DNA of 55,988 nt from Bacteroidota bacterium. Lineage in GTDB: Bacteria; Bacteroidota; Bacteroidia; B-17B0; Aurantibacillaceae. The translations under genes and the position numbers were made by a program. The stretch's first letter is position 1. The number at the start of each line of letters is the position of its first letter. Under the pieces are notes generated by a model that did no database searches, was not told the DNA's origin, and saw only the letters and a list, made by a program, of their open reading frames with translations. The DNA lies in assembly GCA_018267475.1 (NCBI GenBank), contig JAFDYI010000003.1:451-56438 (forward strand), in the 5' to 3' direction. This document shows, in pieces, positions 8,944-18,971 of the stretch.

Positions 8944-11900
8944 TTACAAGCCTTGCCCATGGCAGTTTTTGTATTTTTTTCCGCTTCCACAGGGGCAGGC
9001 ATCGTTACGGCCAATTTTTTGCTCGGCGCGCATCGGTTGTTGCTTGGGCTTGGCTTTAGGCTCATCGCTATTGCTTGCAGCCTCCGAACGACTTTCAACC
9101 AACTGCGGCTGCTTAGCTTGCTGTGCCGGGGCGTTAAACCGTACTTGCGGTGCTGCTTGCGGTTGGTTTTCTTGCTGAGGTAAAGAGCCTTTTATTAAAA
9201 ACGAAATAACCTCTTTATTTGTTTTTACAATCATATCGTTAAACAGATTAAACGACTCTAATTTGTATATAAGCAGCGGGTCTTTCTGCTCTAATGAAGC
9301 GTTTTGTACCGATTGTTTTAGGTCGTCTAACTCGCGCAAATGTTCTTTCCAGGCATCATCAATAGAAGTAAGGGTAGCTGTTTTTTCAAAAGTAAGCACC
9401 ATGTTGCGGCCCTGTGTGTCGTAGCATTTTTTTAGGTTGGCTAGCACCTGTATGCTGCGTATGCCATCAGTAAAGGGCGTTACGATATTTTCAAATTGAT
9501 TGTTGGGATTTAGATAGACATCGCTTACAACGGGCAGCACTTGTTGTGCAATAAAATGGCTTTTTTCTTTGTAGTGTTTATACGAGGCATCGAAGGTAAG
9601 TTGCGTTAGTTCTTCCACCGATTTTTTATTAAATTCTTCTTCGGTGTAAGGAGCTTCTATGCTTAATGTTTTTAAAAGGTCTAATTTTACCCCTTCGTAA
9701 TCTTTGTTGTCTTGATGCATGCGCACGATGTCTTCTCCTACGTCAAACATTACGTTGGCAATATCCAGGCTTAATTTATCACCAAAAAGGGCGTTTTTGC
9801 GGCGTTTGTACACCACGTCGCGCTGTTTATTCATTACGTCGTCGTACTCTATCAACCGTTTGCGGATACCAAAGTTATTTTCTTCTACTTTTTTCTGGGC
9901 GCGCTCAATCGATTTGGTAATCATGCTGTGCTGAATAACCTCTCCTTCTTTTAATCCCATTCTATCCATCATTTTGGCAATACGCTCGCTACCAAACAAG
10001 CGCATTAAATCATCTTCTAATGAAACAAAAAATTGCGAAGTACCGGGGTCTCCCTGCCTGCCTGCTCGCCCACGCAACTGCCTATCTACCCTGCGGCTTT
10101 CGTGGCGCTCGGTACCAATAATAGCCAAACCTCCGGCTTCTTTTACACCTTCGCCCAATTTAATATCGGTGCCGCGCCCTGCCATATTGGTAGCAATGGT
10201 TACGCTGCCCGCCATACCGGCTTCTGCTACAATTTGCGCTTCTTTTTGATGTTGTTTGGCGTTTAATACATTGTGTTTGATATTGCGCAACTTTAACATT
10301 CGGCTTAAAATTTCCGAGTTTTCTACCGAGGTAGTACCTACCAATACGGGGCGCTTGGCTTCTACTAATTTTACAATTTCGTCGATAACGGCACTGTATT
10401 TTTCTCGTTTGGTTTTATATACCAAGTCGTGTTCATCTTTTCTTGAGATGGGGCGGTTGGTAGGGATAACGACTACATCTAATTTGTAAATATCCCAAAA
10501 CTCTTGCGCTTCGGTTTCGGCAGTACCCGTCATGCCGGCTAGCTTGTGGTACATGCGGAAGTAGTTTTGCAGGGTAATGGTGGCGTAGGTTTGCGTGGCT
10601 GCTTCTATAGTAACGTTTTCTTTTGCTTCAATAGCTTGGTGCAAACCATCGCTGTAGCGGCGCCCCTCCATAATACGGCCGGTTTGTTCATCTACAATTT
10701 TTACTTGGTTATCCATCACCACATATTCATCGTCTTTATCAAAAAGGGTGTATGCTTTTAGTAATTGTTGTATGGTGTGAATGCGTTCGGATTTTACTGA
10801 AAACTCTTGCAATAAAATTTCTTTTTTTCGCATTTTCTGCTCGGCGTTGTCTTGCGATTTTTCAATATCGGCTATTTGTTCGCCTACGTTAGGAATGATA
10901 AAAAAGTGTGGATCTTCGCCCGAAGTGGTAATAAGGTCTATACCTTTCTCGGTCATATCTACTGAGTTGTTTTTTTCTTCTATCACAAAATACAATTCCT
11001 GATCTATTTTGTGCATTTCTTTTTGTTGGTCTTGCAGGTAGTAGTTTTCTGTTTTTTGCAAAAGAGCACGCACGCCTGTTTCGCTCAAAAATTTAATTAG
11101 AGCCGAGTTTTTAGGCAGGCCTCGGTAGGCGCGCAACAGCGGAATGCCGGCTTCTTTTTCTTTGCCTTCGGCAAATAATTTTTTGGCATCGGTAAGGCAG
11201 GTTTGCAAGTATTGTTTTTGCACATTTACTAATTTTTCTATGCGGGGTTTTAGTTGCATAAACTCGTGCTTATCTCCTTGTGGGGTAGGGCCTGAAATAA
11301 TAAGGGGTGTACGGGCATCGTCAATCAATACGGAGTCCACTTCATCTACAATGGCGTAATGGTGTTTGCGTTGTACCAAGCCATCTATATTGCTTACCAT
11401 GTTATCGCGCAGGTAATCAAACCCAAACTCGTTATTTGTTCCGTATGTAATATCGGCGTTGTAGGCAGCTACGCGTTGAGGTGAGTGGGGCTCGTATAGA
11501 TCAATGCAATCAACTGTTAATCCATGAAACTCAAACAAGGGGCCGTTCCATTCAGAGTCGCGGCGCGAGAGGTAGTTGTTTACCGTTACTATATGCAAGC
11601 CTTTTCCTGCCAAGGCATTTAAAAAAATAGGGAGCGTACCTACCAGTGTTTTTCCCTCTCCGGTAGCCATTTCCGATATTTTACCTTGGTGTAGCACAAT
11701 ACCCCCAATAAGCTGTACATCGTAATGCACCATGTTCCACACTACTTCGCCTCCGGCAGCTATCCATCGGTTTTTCCAAACAGCGTGTTCGCCGTTTATC
11801 TCTACGTTTTTAGCGTTTGGGTGGCGTGCTATGTAGTTTCTATCTATATCGTTGGCTTTTACTTTTATTTCTCCTAAGGAAAAGCGGCGAGCTGTTTCTT

Positions 11901-12246
11901 TGCATAAGGCAAAAGCTTCTGGCAACACCTCATTTAACACTTCTTCTGTTTTGGTATCTATCTCTTTCTCAAGTTCTTCTATCTCGGTATATAAAGCATC
12001 TTTGGCGTTTACATCCATATCGGGCTCTTGCTCAATGCGGTTTTTTATAGAAGTTATTTCTTCGTTTTCTTTTTGAGTAAAGGCTTGTATTTTTTTTCGC
12101 AACGCAACCGATTTTTCTCTCAGCTCTTCGGCAGATAAGGATTGCAGTGTAGGGAATACCTTATTTATGGCATCTACAAGGGGTTGTACGGATTCTACAT
12201 CTTTTTGAGACTTAGTACCGAATAATTTACTTAAAAATTTGAACAT
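8944..12246 (-). CDS. secA: Preprotein translocase ATPase SecA
   Basis: A 1100-residue SecA that drives protein export through SecYEG. Walker A is MATGEGKT at residues 193-200, and Walker B is [16 protein letters not shown]. Motor motifs [13 protein letters not shown] and [12 protein letters not shown] follow. The C-terminus has a linker and a SEC-C zinc motif [14 protein letters not shown] that binds zinc and SecB or ribosomes. The length fits Bacteroidota SecA, which carries insertions relative to the E. coli protein of about 900 residues. ATG 12246 opens with the usual [10 protein letters not shown]. Confidence 0.97.
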   Translation of the reverse strand: MFKFLSKLFGTKSQKDVESVQPLVDAINKVFPTLQSLSAEELREKSVALRKKIQAFTQKENEEITSIKNRIEQEPDMDVNAKDALYTEIEELEKEIDTKTEEVLNEVLPEAFALCKETARRFSLGEIKVKANDIDRNYIARHPNAKNVEINGEHAVWKNRWIAAGGEVVWNMVHYDVQLIGGIVLHQGKISEMATGEGKTLVGTLPIFLNALAGKGLHIVTVNNYLSRRDSEWNGPLFEFHGLTVDCIDLYEPHSPQRVAAYNADITYGTNNEFGFDYLRDNMVSNIDGLVQRKHHYAIVDEVDSVLIDDARTPLIISGPTPQGDKHEFMQLKPRIEKLVNVQKQYLQTCLTDAKKLFAEGKEKEAGIPLLRAYRGLPKNSALIKFLSETGVRALLQKTENYYLQDQQKEMHKIDQELYFVIEEKNNSVDMTEKGIDLITTSGEDPHFFIIPNVGEQIADIEKSQDNAEQKMRKKEILLQEFSVKSERIHTIQQLLKAYTLFDKDDEYVVMDNQVKIVDEQTGRIMEGRRYSDGLHQAIEAKENVTIEAATQTYATITLQNYFRMYHKLAGMTGTAETEAQEFWDIYKLDVVVIPTNRPISRKDEHDLVYKTKREKYSAVIDEIVKLVEAKRPVLVGTTSVENSEILSRMLKLRNIKHNVLNAKQHQKEAQIVAEAGMAGSVTIATNMAGRGTDIKLGEGVKEAGGLAIIGTERHESRRVDRQLRGRAGRQGDPGTSQFFVSLEDDLMRLFGSERIAKMMDRMGLKEGEVIQHSMITKSIERAQKKVEENNFGIRKRLIEYDDVMNKQRDVVYKRRKNALFGDKLSLDIANVMFDVGEDIVRMHQDNKDYEGVKLDLLKTLSIEAPYTEEEFNKKSVEELTQLTFDASYKHYKEKSHFIAQQVLPVVSDVYLNPNNQFENIVTPFTDGIRSIQVLANLKKCYDTQGRNMVLTFEKTATLTSIDDAWKEHLRELDDLKQSVQNASLEQKDPLLIYKLESFNLFNDMIVKTNKEVISFLIKGSLPQQENQPQAAPQVRFNAPAQQAKQPQLVESRSEAASNSDEPKAKPKQQPMRAEQKIGRNDACPCGSGKKYKNCHGQGL

Positions 12247-12267
12247 ACTTTTGTTTTAACAAGGGGG

Positions 12268-12275
12268 CGAAGGTA
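12268..12275 (-). promoter_or_regulatory. TACCTTCG promoter-like box of secA
   Basis: On the minus strand TACCTTCG differs from TAnnTTTG by one base and lies 21 bases before the secA ATG. A TTG occurs 24 bases further upstream, slightly beyond the usual spacing. Confidence 0.4.
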
Positions 12276-12355
12276 CAAAAATTATTCCCTACCCCGAAAC
12301 AAGGTTTTTAGCGGCTATTTTGACCGGTTTTTCGTTTCTATTACTCCTGCTGGCG

Positions 12356-12460
12356 TATCTTTGAGTGTTTTAGCAGTTATCGCTGCTGAAAAGCCTTATG
12401 GCAATTGGAATGACACCAGGCAGCAACCATTTTTAGGAACTTCATGAAACGGCCGTTTTT
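12356..12460 (+). ncRNA. Candidate small structured RNA in the secA upstream gap
   Basis: The 300-base gap 12247-12546 holds TATCTTTG at 12356-12363, an exact -7 box with no start codon close downstream. A 9-bp stem (12368-12376 with 12383-12391, loop TTATCG, one G-T pair) follows. Next come a GCC-TTAT-GGC hairpin (12393-12402) and a short AAAC-GGCC-GTTT stem (12447-12458) ending in T residues. No ORF explains the stretch. It could instead be a long leader of the gene at 12547. I did not match it to a known RNA family. Confidence 0.25.
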
Positions 12461-12546
12461 GTAGTGGGTATGTTCACAAAGTTATTAAAAAAAAAGTTCA
12501 AATACCTTTTAAAACACGCTTGCCTTAGCTACTTTTACTCTTTCTT

Positions 12547-15177
12547 GTGATAAAAAAGATATTTTTTACTTTATTGGTAATAGCTGCTGTGTGCTGCGGC
12601 GTTTGGGGTTATTGGTATCTCAAAGAATTGAAACGCCCCAAAACGAATCCTCTTAGCATCATGCCGGATACCTGCTTTGCCTTAATAGAAACAGAAGATA
12701 TTCAAGATTTAATCAAAAAAATAAATCAAGGAAACTTGATGTGGGAGGAGGGTTTAAAAACAGAAGAAGTACATGCTTTTAATCAACTGTTGCTTTATGT
12801 AGATTCGGTATATACCCAGTCTCATCAAACGGCTTATTTTGCAACACAAAACACCTACATTGCTTTGTACAAGCAAAAAAAAACAATACCCTTAGTGGCG
12901 TTTAATTTACTGGACATAAATACCAGCGATTTTTTTCTTTCTTTTTTAAAACAACATTTTTCGGCTAAAAAAAATCAAGAACAGATATATAACTGCCTGT
13001 ATAAAGAGCGTGTTTTTTATGCTTATGTGCGAGATGGGCTTGTAGCTTTATGCAGCGACCTTACTTTTTTGCAAGAGGCTTTAAAAAACACCAACACTGC
13101 GTTATCAAAAAACACTCTTTTTATGCAAGAGTACAACAACGAAGGAAAAGAAAATGATTTCAGTGTTTTTTTACATTTCCCTTACTTTTATAAACAGGCG
13201 TGGGATTCCTTTTTTGTTTCTGATTTAAAAAAGCACTTCTCTTACGGCTCTCAAAAAGAATCTTGGATTTTGGCTGACTTAGATATACAACCTACCGAAA
13301 TACAAGCGCAAGGTTTTTTTAGTAACGATAGCTCTACTTTTTACAACACCTTAAAAAAACAAGAAAACATTTATTTTAAAGATGTTACCGAAAATTTACC
13401 TTACAACACCAGTTTATTTCAAGCTATAAGCATTAAAAATTATGCAACGTTTTCTTTGCTTAGCAAAAACGAAAAAAACACCGAGGCATTAAAGCAATAT
13501 ACCGAAAAGTTAAGTGCTAATATCAATACCGAACTAGAAAAAATAGCCGGCGACTACATCAGCGAATTTATTGTGCATGGCAACGAAGGCGCAACTACCC
13601 TGGGTGTGGCACAATTAAGCGACGAGCCTTTAGCCTACTCTTTTTTAAAAACCATTAGCGATTCTTCTTTTCAAACGCAAGATAGCGTAACCGTGTTTTT
13701 CGACAAACAAAAGGCTTTATTTTCTGTATTGAGCGGTGGTTTTTTTCAAGGCGAATTTAGTTACATCACGTATGTTAATCGTACTTTTTTATTCGGGAAC
13801 AGCATACAGGCGTTAAGCGATTGCAAAAAAAATATATTAAAAAACAACACCTTACAAAGCAACGAACAAGTAATGGATTTTATTACAAAAAACAGTTCTG
13901 AAAAAGGCTCTTTTTTGTTTTTTAGCGAAGTGGCTAAGCAAAAAAATAACATAGAAAACAAGTTGTCGCAAACACTAAATAAATGGCAGCAGCAAAACCC
14001 CGATATAATAGGAAAATACGAATATGCTGCCGCTACCCTAGAAGGAATGAAAAACCTTTTATACTTTAAAGCCAGTACCCGCTTTGGTGCAGAAAACAAA
14101 TGGTATCAAAATACTCTTTGGGAAACAGCCGTAGATACCGATTTGTACTTAGCGCCTATACCGGTAAAAAATCATATAACCAACGAAACCGAATTGGTAT
14201 GCGCCGATAAAAAACACAACCTGTATCTACTTACCAACACCGGAAAAATACTTTGGAAAAAAAACATAGGAGAAGCTATCTTGGGTTCTGTTTATCAAGT
14301 AGATTATTTTGGAAATAATAAATTGCAACTTCTTTTCAATACCGCATCAGCCTTGTTTTTGATAGATAGAAATGGCAAAGAGGTAGCTGATTTTCCTGTA
14401 AAAATAAAGCAAGGGGCGGTAGACGGCCTCACCCTGTTTGATTATGATAAAAATAAAAAATACCGATTATGGGTTCCTCAAAAAAATGGCAGCACCGCAT
14501 GCTTAGCCATAAACGGAAAGCCGCTAATGGATTTTACCCCAGTAAAAAACACCGGGAAACCCATCAGGCTCACCTTGCAACAAAAAGATTATTTTGTTCT
14601 TATCGACTCAAGCGGAGCTATAAACGTGTGTAATCGAAAAGGAGAAAAACGTATATCAATCACTCATACCATACCCGACAATAGTAGCAACGCTATGATT
14701 ATAGAAGGCAAAACGCCGAATAACACGTACATTGCCTATTTCTATAAACAAGAAAAAAAACGAGGTAAAATTTTTCTGAATGATAAAACGGAAGAAATCC
14801 TTATACCTATTGAAAACACGATAGAATATGCTTTTTCAGACACCACACAACGTCCGTTTTCGCAAATATATTTAAGTAAAGGAACTTTGTCTGTTTTTGA
14901 TTTTTTTGAAAAAAAACAACAAGAAATAAAAATACCTTTTGAAATAAAAAACAGCGTAGGTTCTTTGTTAATTAAAAATAAACGTACCTATGTTGTTTTA
15001 GAAAAAGAAACGGGAACTTTGTTTTTGATAGACGCAGAAAGTAAAAAAATAACCAATGCCGGAATAAAACTGTCTGAGTTGCCTCATTTATATCCCCTCA
15101 TTAAAAGCCAAAGCCCGTATTTAATTGGGTTTTACGGCAATAAAATTTTCTGTATTAAGCTGTGTACGCCCTCCTGA
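12547..15177 (+). CDS. Large envelope protein of unknown function with propeller-like C-terminus
   Basis: An 876-residue protein starting with GTG. One N-terminal membrane segment (residues 4-22) anchors it, leaving the bulk outside the cytoplasm. Residues 35-520 are a lysine- and asparagine-rich region with PDTCFALIET near the start, reminiscent of Bacteroidota proteins with a DUF3352-like N-terminus. Residues 540-870 contain several blades of the type LYLLTNTGKILWKKNIG and LFLIDRNGKEVADFP, as in PQQ/WD-type beta propellers. No catalytic motif is evident. GTG 12547 is used because no ATG lies upstream of the signal anchor. A TACTTTTA box, one mismatch from consensus, precedes it by about 15 bases. 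Confidence 0.8.
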   Translation: MIKKIFFTLLVIAAVCCGVWGYWYLKELKRPKTNPLSIMPDTCFALIETEDIQDLIKKINQGNLMWEEGLKTEEVHAFNQLLLYVDSVYTQSHQTAYFATQNTYIALYKQKKTIPLVAFNLLDINTSDFFLSFLKQHFSAKKNQEQIYNCLYKERVFYAYVRDGLVALCSDLTFLQEALKNTNTALSKNTLFMQEYNNEGKENDFSVFLHFPYFYKQAWDSFFVSDLKKHFSYGSQKESWILADLDIQPTEIQAQGFFSNDSSTFYNTLKKQENIYFKDVTENLPYNTSLFQAISIKNYATFSLLSKNEKNTEALKQYTEKLSANINTELEKIAGDYISEFIVHGNEGATTLGVAQLSDEPLAYSFLKTISDSSFQTQDSVTVFFDKQKALFSVLSGGFFQGEFSYITYVNRTFLFGNSIQALSDCKKNILKNNTLQSNEQVMDFITKNSSEKGSFLFFSEVAKQKNNIENKLSQTLNKWQQQNPDIIGKYEYAAATLEGMKNLLYFKASTRFGAENKWYQNTLWETAVDTDLYLAPIPVKNHITNETELVCADKKHNLYLLTNTGKILWKKNIGEAILGSVYQVDYFGNNKLQLLFNTASALFLIDRNGKEVADFPVKIKQGAVDGLTLFDYDKNKKYRLWVPQKNGSTACLAINGKPLMDFTPVKNTGKPIRLTLQQKDYFVLIDSSGAINVCNRKGEKRISITHTIPDNSSNAMIIEGKTPNNTYIAYFYKQEKKRGKIFLNDKTEEILIPIENTIEYAFSDTTQRPFSQIYLSKGTLSVFDFFEKKQQEIKIPFEIKNSVGSLLIKNKRTYVVLEKETGTLFLIDAESKKITNAGIKLSELPHLYPLIKSQSPYLIGFYGNKIFCIKLCTPS

Positions 15178-15236
15178 CATTAGAACTGTTTGCTAGTAGC
15201 TAAAACGGCTAATTTAATCCGAAAAGGTCATTAGCT

Positions 15237-15267
15237 ATTTTTTCTAATGGCCGCCATTAGAAAAAAT
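15237..15267 (+). terminator. Strong bidirectional intrinsic terminator
   Basis: A perfect 14-bp stem (15237-15250 with 15254-15267, loop CCG) has T residues on one arm and A residues on the other, so it can stop transcription from either side. It follows the 876-residue gene by 60 bases and separates it from the transposase fragment. Confidence 0.75.
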
Positions 15268-15350
15268 GTGGATAAAACCAGATACAGTATTGAATTATGA
15301 TTGAAAAATAGTTGGTAAAATTTTTGGTAATAAAATCTTACATCATCGCA

Positions 15351-15608
15351 ATGGAACTAAAGTTATCATTTACGGATAAGGAAGTAACACTTTGGAGCGG
15401 TATTATATTGTTAAAAAAGATGTTGGACAGAATAGACTTTGATGCCCAATTTGATCAATTGCCGCTGCCTGCTCAGGGTTCTAATCGTGAGTACGATGCT
15501 AAGCAGTTGATAAAACAATTTATGACGGGTATATGGTGCGGTGTCAATCGGTTTGAGCATTGTGAAGTAACCCGTATAGATAGTAATAAGGCAGACCTGG
15601 GGCTTTAA
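15351..15608 (+). pseudogene. Truncated IS1380-type transposase (N-terminal fragment)
   Basis: Only about 85 residues remain. They match the start of IS1380-family DDE transposases in style: MELKLSFTDKEVTLWSG, then QLPLPAQGSNREYDAKQLI and WCGVNRFEHCEVTRID. A full transposase has over 400 residues, so the catalytic core is missing. The reading frame ends after DSNKADLGL, which no longer looks family-like, so the break lies near 15580. Directly downstream is the 3' half of a tRNA. I could not identify a terminal inverted repeat, so the element ends are undefined. Confidence 0.7.
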
Positions 15609-15614
15609 GCGAAT

Positions 15615-15656
15615 GGCAGGCCGCAAGACGTAGGGGTTCGAGTCCCCTTCAGGGTA
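15615..15656 (+). pseudogene. 3' half of a tRNA gene, Leu-like
   Basis: A T stem AGGGG (15632-15636), T loop TTCGAGT and CCCCT (15644-15648) form a perfect T arm. A 7-base acceptor strand TCAGGGT (15649-15655) and a discriminator A follow. Upstream, GGCCGCAAGACGT resembles the long variable arm of class II tRNAs, which suggests Leu. The 5' acceptor strand ACCCTGA, the D arm and a pairing anticodon stem were not found, because transposase-derived sequence replaces them. CTA occupies the place where CCA would be. Confidence 0.6.
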
Positions 15657-15687
15657 CTATCAAAAAAAATTATTTTGTACGCACTTG
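15651..15687 (+). repeat. Inverted repeat, copy A (tRNA end plus flank)
   Basis: AGGGTACTATC (15651-15661), an A/T-rich spacer and TTTTGTACGCACTTG (15673-15687) recur in reverse complement at 38669-38704. Both blocks are exact; only the spacer differs, with one base of length change. The copy begins inside the tRNA acceptor strand and runs through the stop codon and last five codons of the minus-strand gene 15670-17040. Confidence 0.85.
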
Positions 15688-17040
15688 AAATCTTTTTTGA
15701 ATATACACTCTGTTTTCAAAAAGAATCAACAAACAAATATATATAAGCAACCAACTAACGCGCGACTGAAACCTATCGCATACTACGGCTAAAGAAGCTG
15801 TTATAGCTGCGTTAAAAAAAATGGTTAACAACAGAACACACACTAGAAACTTTTTTTTTACATCAATCATTTTTTTTGAAAACAGAACTAAAAGCACTAA
15901 CACACCAATAATTAAGAAGGAATTATATATATGGTTAATGAAAGAAAAATCCAACCCTTGCCCCCATAAATTTATGTTTTGACGAGATTGTAAGTATTGG
16001 TTTTTTTCAAAAAAGAAATACTTATAAATAACGCTATACGGTGGGCTATCAGGCTCTTTATACCAAGTATCAATTAAACCCGAACCCATATCGTTTTGAA
16101 AAAGCTGTGTTGCAGTTGATGTAGCACAGTTGAATAAATACATCAATAAGTGCTTGGGGCTTTTAAAAATATCTTGTATAATTTTATGATACTCATTCTC
16201 TGTTTTTTGCCAACCTCCGCTTTTTGCCAAAGGGCTGCTGCTATCCCACATAAATACTCGACTGTTGGCAGGAAGTGAATCTTTGTAAGAACATAAACTG
16301 TAATTATTATCACTGCATTTATCATCTAAAAAAGATTTTAATACTCCGCTATCAAGCATTTTGCCCATTAAAAACACATGGCCACCTTGGTTTATTTTTC
16401 CGGTACGGGCTATGGCATAATTAGTAATGGAAATAATGAGTATAGATAATGCCAGTAACACAGTTGGCATAAAAAAATATATTTCAGTTTTTACCGATGA
16501 TAAAAACCGTGTTTTTGTTCCTATAAACAACGCCAATAATGTGAGGACAGAAATAAAAAAAATAGAAAAATGCATATCAATGGCAAACACCACGCAAACC
16601 GAGAAAATGATATATTGGTGTGTTTTCAAACTCTTTTTAAATAAAAGCAGACCCATACAAAGCAAGGCCATTGGAGTAAATATATCGGGCATAATTTGGC
16701 TGGTGTACCAACCTGCTCCTGTAAACCAACAAAGAAAAAGTAGTAGTAGTAGAAATTGAAGTCGTGAAATTTTCGAATAAAATAATTTAGAAAAATGCCA
16801 TAGTATATAGGTTAATAGTAATGACTGTATATAGATAACAAACCACAATGAAATCTTTAAACTGCATAGTCGGATAAATAAGCCATACATAATGGGGCGG
16901 TCGCACGGAATAACAAATTCCATACCACTCATAATGTAGGTGCCCGTATCAGAATAAACTAGAGGATACCCGTTGTAAAATGCAGGAATTATCAACACCA
17001 ATGCAGACAGCAAATAAAACAACCCTTTTTTCCACATCAT
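15670..17040 (-). CDS. Polytopic membrane protein, possibly GT-C-type glycosyltransferase-like
   Basis: A 456-residue protein with roughly ten hydrophobic segments. The segment NGYPLVYSDTGTYI in the first periplasmic loop resembles the first-loop acidic motif of GT-C glycosyltransferase-fold membrane proteins, but I cannot place it in a named family. ATG 17040 is chosen; a TTG at 17070 would also fit, immediately after the typA stop. The last five codons and the stop lie inside the inverted repeat at 15651-15687, so the natural C-terminus may have been lost or replaced. It lies downstream of typA on the same strand. Confidence 0.7.
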   Translation of the reverse strand: MMWKKGLFYLLSALVLIIPAFYNGYPLVYSDTGTYIMSGMEFVIPCDRPIMYGLFIRLCSLKISLWFVIYIQSLLLTYILWHFSKLFYSKISRLQFLLLLLFLCWFTGAGWYTSQIMPDIFTPMALLCMGLLLFKKSLKTHQYIIFSVCVVFAIDMHFSIFFISVLTLLALFIGTKTRFLSSVKTEIYFFMPTVLLALSILIISITNYAIARTGKINQGGHVFLMGKMLDSGVLKSFLDDKCSDNNYSLCSYKDSLPANSRVFMWDSSSPLAKSGGWQKTENEYHKIIQDIFKSPKHLLMYLFNCATSTATQLFQNDMGSGLIDTWYKEPDSPPYSVIYKYFFFEKNQYLQSRQNINLWGQGLDFSFINHIYNSFLIIGVLVLLVLFSKKMIDVKKKFLVCVLLLTIFFNAAITASLAVVCDRFQSRVSWLLIYICLLILFENRVYIQKRFQVRTK

Positions 17041-17071
17041 TTGATATCTGCTATTTAGTATGATACCCAAA

Positions 17072-18877
17072 CTACGCTTCTACTTTTTTAGAAACGCGTT
17101 TGCGTTCGTTTTCATCTAAAACAATTTTACGAAGGCGCAACGCGTTGGGGGTAATTTCTACATACTCATCAGAGGCAATGTACTCCATACATTCTTCTAA
17201 CGAAAACTTGATAGCCGGTATGATGCGCATTTTTTCATCGGTTCCTGATGCACGCATATTGGTTAATTTTTTTTCGCCGCATACGTTTATCACTAAATCA
17301 TCGGGACGAATGTGCTCGCCAATAACCATGCCGGGATAAACCTCTTCGCCCGGGTTGATAAAAAACTTGCCTCTATCTTGTAATTTATCAATACTGTAAG
17401 CAAAGGAAGTGCCTTTTTCTTTAGCAATTAAAACACCCGAAATACGCTGTGAAATGGCTCCTTTCCAGGGCTCGTACGATTTAAATCGGTGTGCCATAAT
17501 AGCCTCTCCGGCCGTTGCTGTTAAAATATTGTTTCGCAAACCGATAATACCGCGCGAGGGTATTTCAAATTCCATGTGTATCAAATCGCCTTTAGGTTGC
17601 ATCATCAACATATCGCCTTTGCGCTGCGAAACCAAATCGATAACGCGGCTTGATGTTTCCTCTGGCGTATCAATGGTTAATACCTCAACGGGTTCGTGTT
17701 TTACACCATCAATCTGTTTAATAATTACTTGCGGTTGCCCCACTTGCAGTTCATAACCTTCGCGGCGCATGGTTTCAATCAAAACCGACAAGTGAAGAAT
17801 GCCTCGCCCAAAAACAATATACGAATCGGGAGAGTTTGTTTCTTCTACACGCATGGCTAAGTTTTTTTCAAGCTCTTTAAATAGGCGGTCGCGCAAGTGG
17901 CGAGAGGTAACAAACTTACCGTCTTTTCCAAAGAAAGGGGAGGTGTTGATGGTAAACAACATGCTCATGGTAGGTTCATCAATAGAGATAACCGGTAAGC
18001 CTTCGGGTTTCTCATAATCAGCAACGGTATCGCCTATTTCAAAACCTTCTATGCCGGTAAAGGCACAAATATCGCCCGCTTGTACTTCGGTGGCTTTCGC
18101 TTTTCCTAAACCATCAAATACGTATAACTCTTTCACGCGAGATTTCACGATGCTTCCATCGCGTTTTACTACGGATACGGGCATGTTTTCCTTGATGGTA
18201 CCACGATATACGCGCCCAATGGCTATACGTCCAATAAACGACGAATAATCAAGCGAGGTAATTTGCAATTGCAGGGTGCCTTCGCGCTTGGGGGCTTCGG
18301 GCACGTTGGCTATAATGGTATCTAACAGGTAGGTAATATCTTGCGTAGGCGTTTTGTAGTCGGCGCCCATCCAGCCTTGTTTAGAAGAGCCATAAACGGT
18401 AGGGAAGTTTAGCTGCTCCTCGGTAGCTTCTAAGTTGAAAAATAAATCAAACACCATATCGTGCACTTCTTCGGGGCGGCAATTGGGTTTGTCCACTTTA
18501 TTTATTACCAGAATGGCTTTTTTTCCGGCTGATATGGCTTTTTGCAGCACAAAACGAGTTTGAGGCATGGGGCCTTCAAATGCATCTACCAGCAATACTA
18601 CGCCGTCTGCCATGTTGAGTACGCGCTCTACCTCGCCTCCAAAGTCGGCGTGGCCGGGGGTATCAATAATGTTTATTTTAGTATCTTTATATACTACCGA
18701 TACGTTTTTTGCCAAGATGGTAATACCGCGTTCGCGCTCTAAGTCGTTGTTATCTAAGATAAGCTCTCCGGTTTCTTGATTTTCGCGAAACAGTTTGCAG
18801 GTGTGTAAAATTTTATCTACTAAGGTTGTTTTTCCGTGGTCAACGTGGGCAATAATAGCTATGTTACGAATATTCAT
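17072..18877 (-). CDS. typA: Translational GTPase TypA/BipA
   Basis: A 601-residue ribosome-binding GTPase. The G1 motif is [10 protein letters not shown] (residues 10-19), G3 is [11 protein letters not shown], and G4 is INKVDKP. The effector segment [11 protein letters not shown] and the C-terminal BipA-specific part ([12 protein letters not shown] and [13 protein letters not shown]) are present. It acts in 50S subunit assembly and stress or cold adaptation. The length is standard and the start is clear. The polytopic membrane gene follows within 31 bases. Confidence 0.97.
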   Translation of the reverse strand: MNIRNIAIIAHVDHGKTTLVDKILHTCKLFRENQETGELILDNNDLERERGITILAKNVSVVYKDTKINIIDTPGHADFGGEVERVLNMADGVVLLVDAFEGPMPQTRFVLQKAISAGKKAILVINKVDKPNCRPEEVHDMVFDLFFNLEATEEQLNFPTVYGSSKQGWMGADYKTPTQDITYLLDTIIANVPEAPKREGTLQLQITSLDYSSFIGRIAIGRVYRGTIKENMPVSVVKRDGSIVKSRVKELYVFDGLGKAKATEVQAGDICAFTGIEGFEIGDTVADYEKPEGLPVISIDEPTMSMLFTINTSPFFGKDGKFVTSRHLRDRLFKELEKNLAMRVEETNSPDSYIVFGRGILHLSVLIETMRREGYELQVGQPQVIIKQIDGVKHEPVEVLTIDTPEETSSRVIDLVSQRKGDMLMMQPKGDLIHMEFEIPSRGIIGLRNNILTATAGEAIMAHRFKSYEPWKGAISQRISGVLIAKEKGTSFAYSIDKLQDRGKFFINPGEEVYPGMVIGEHIRPDDLVINVCGEKKLTNMRASGTDEKMRIIPAIKFSLEECMEYIASDEYVEITPNALRLRKIVLDENERKRVSKKVEA

Positions 18878-18902
18878 GTGTTACTTTTTTTAAAACAGAG
18901 CG

Positions 18903-18932
18903 CGAAGATACACTAATTACGTCAATTAGCAA
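18903..18932 (-). promoter_or_regulatory. Promoter of typA
   Basis: On the minus strand TTG (18930-18932), a 19-base spacer and TATCTTCG (18903-18910) form a good -33/-7 pair with one mismatch in the -7 box. The box lies 25 bases before the typA ATG. Confidence 0.6.
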
Positions 18933-18971
18933 TTCGTTTGTGCTTCTTTGTATGCTCTTGCCTAAGCAACC

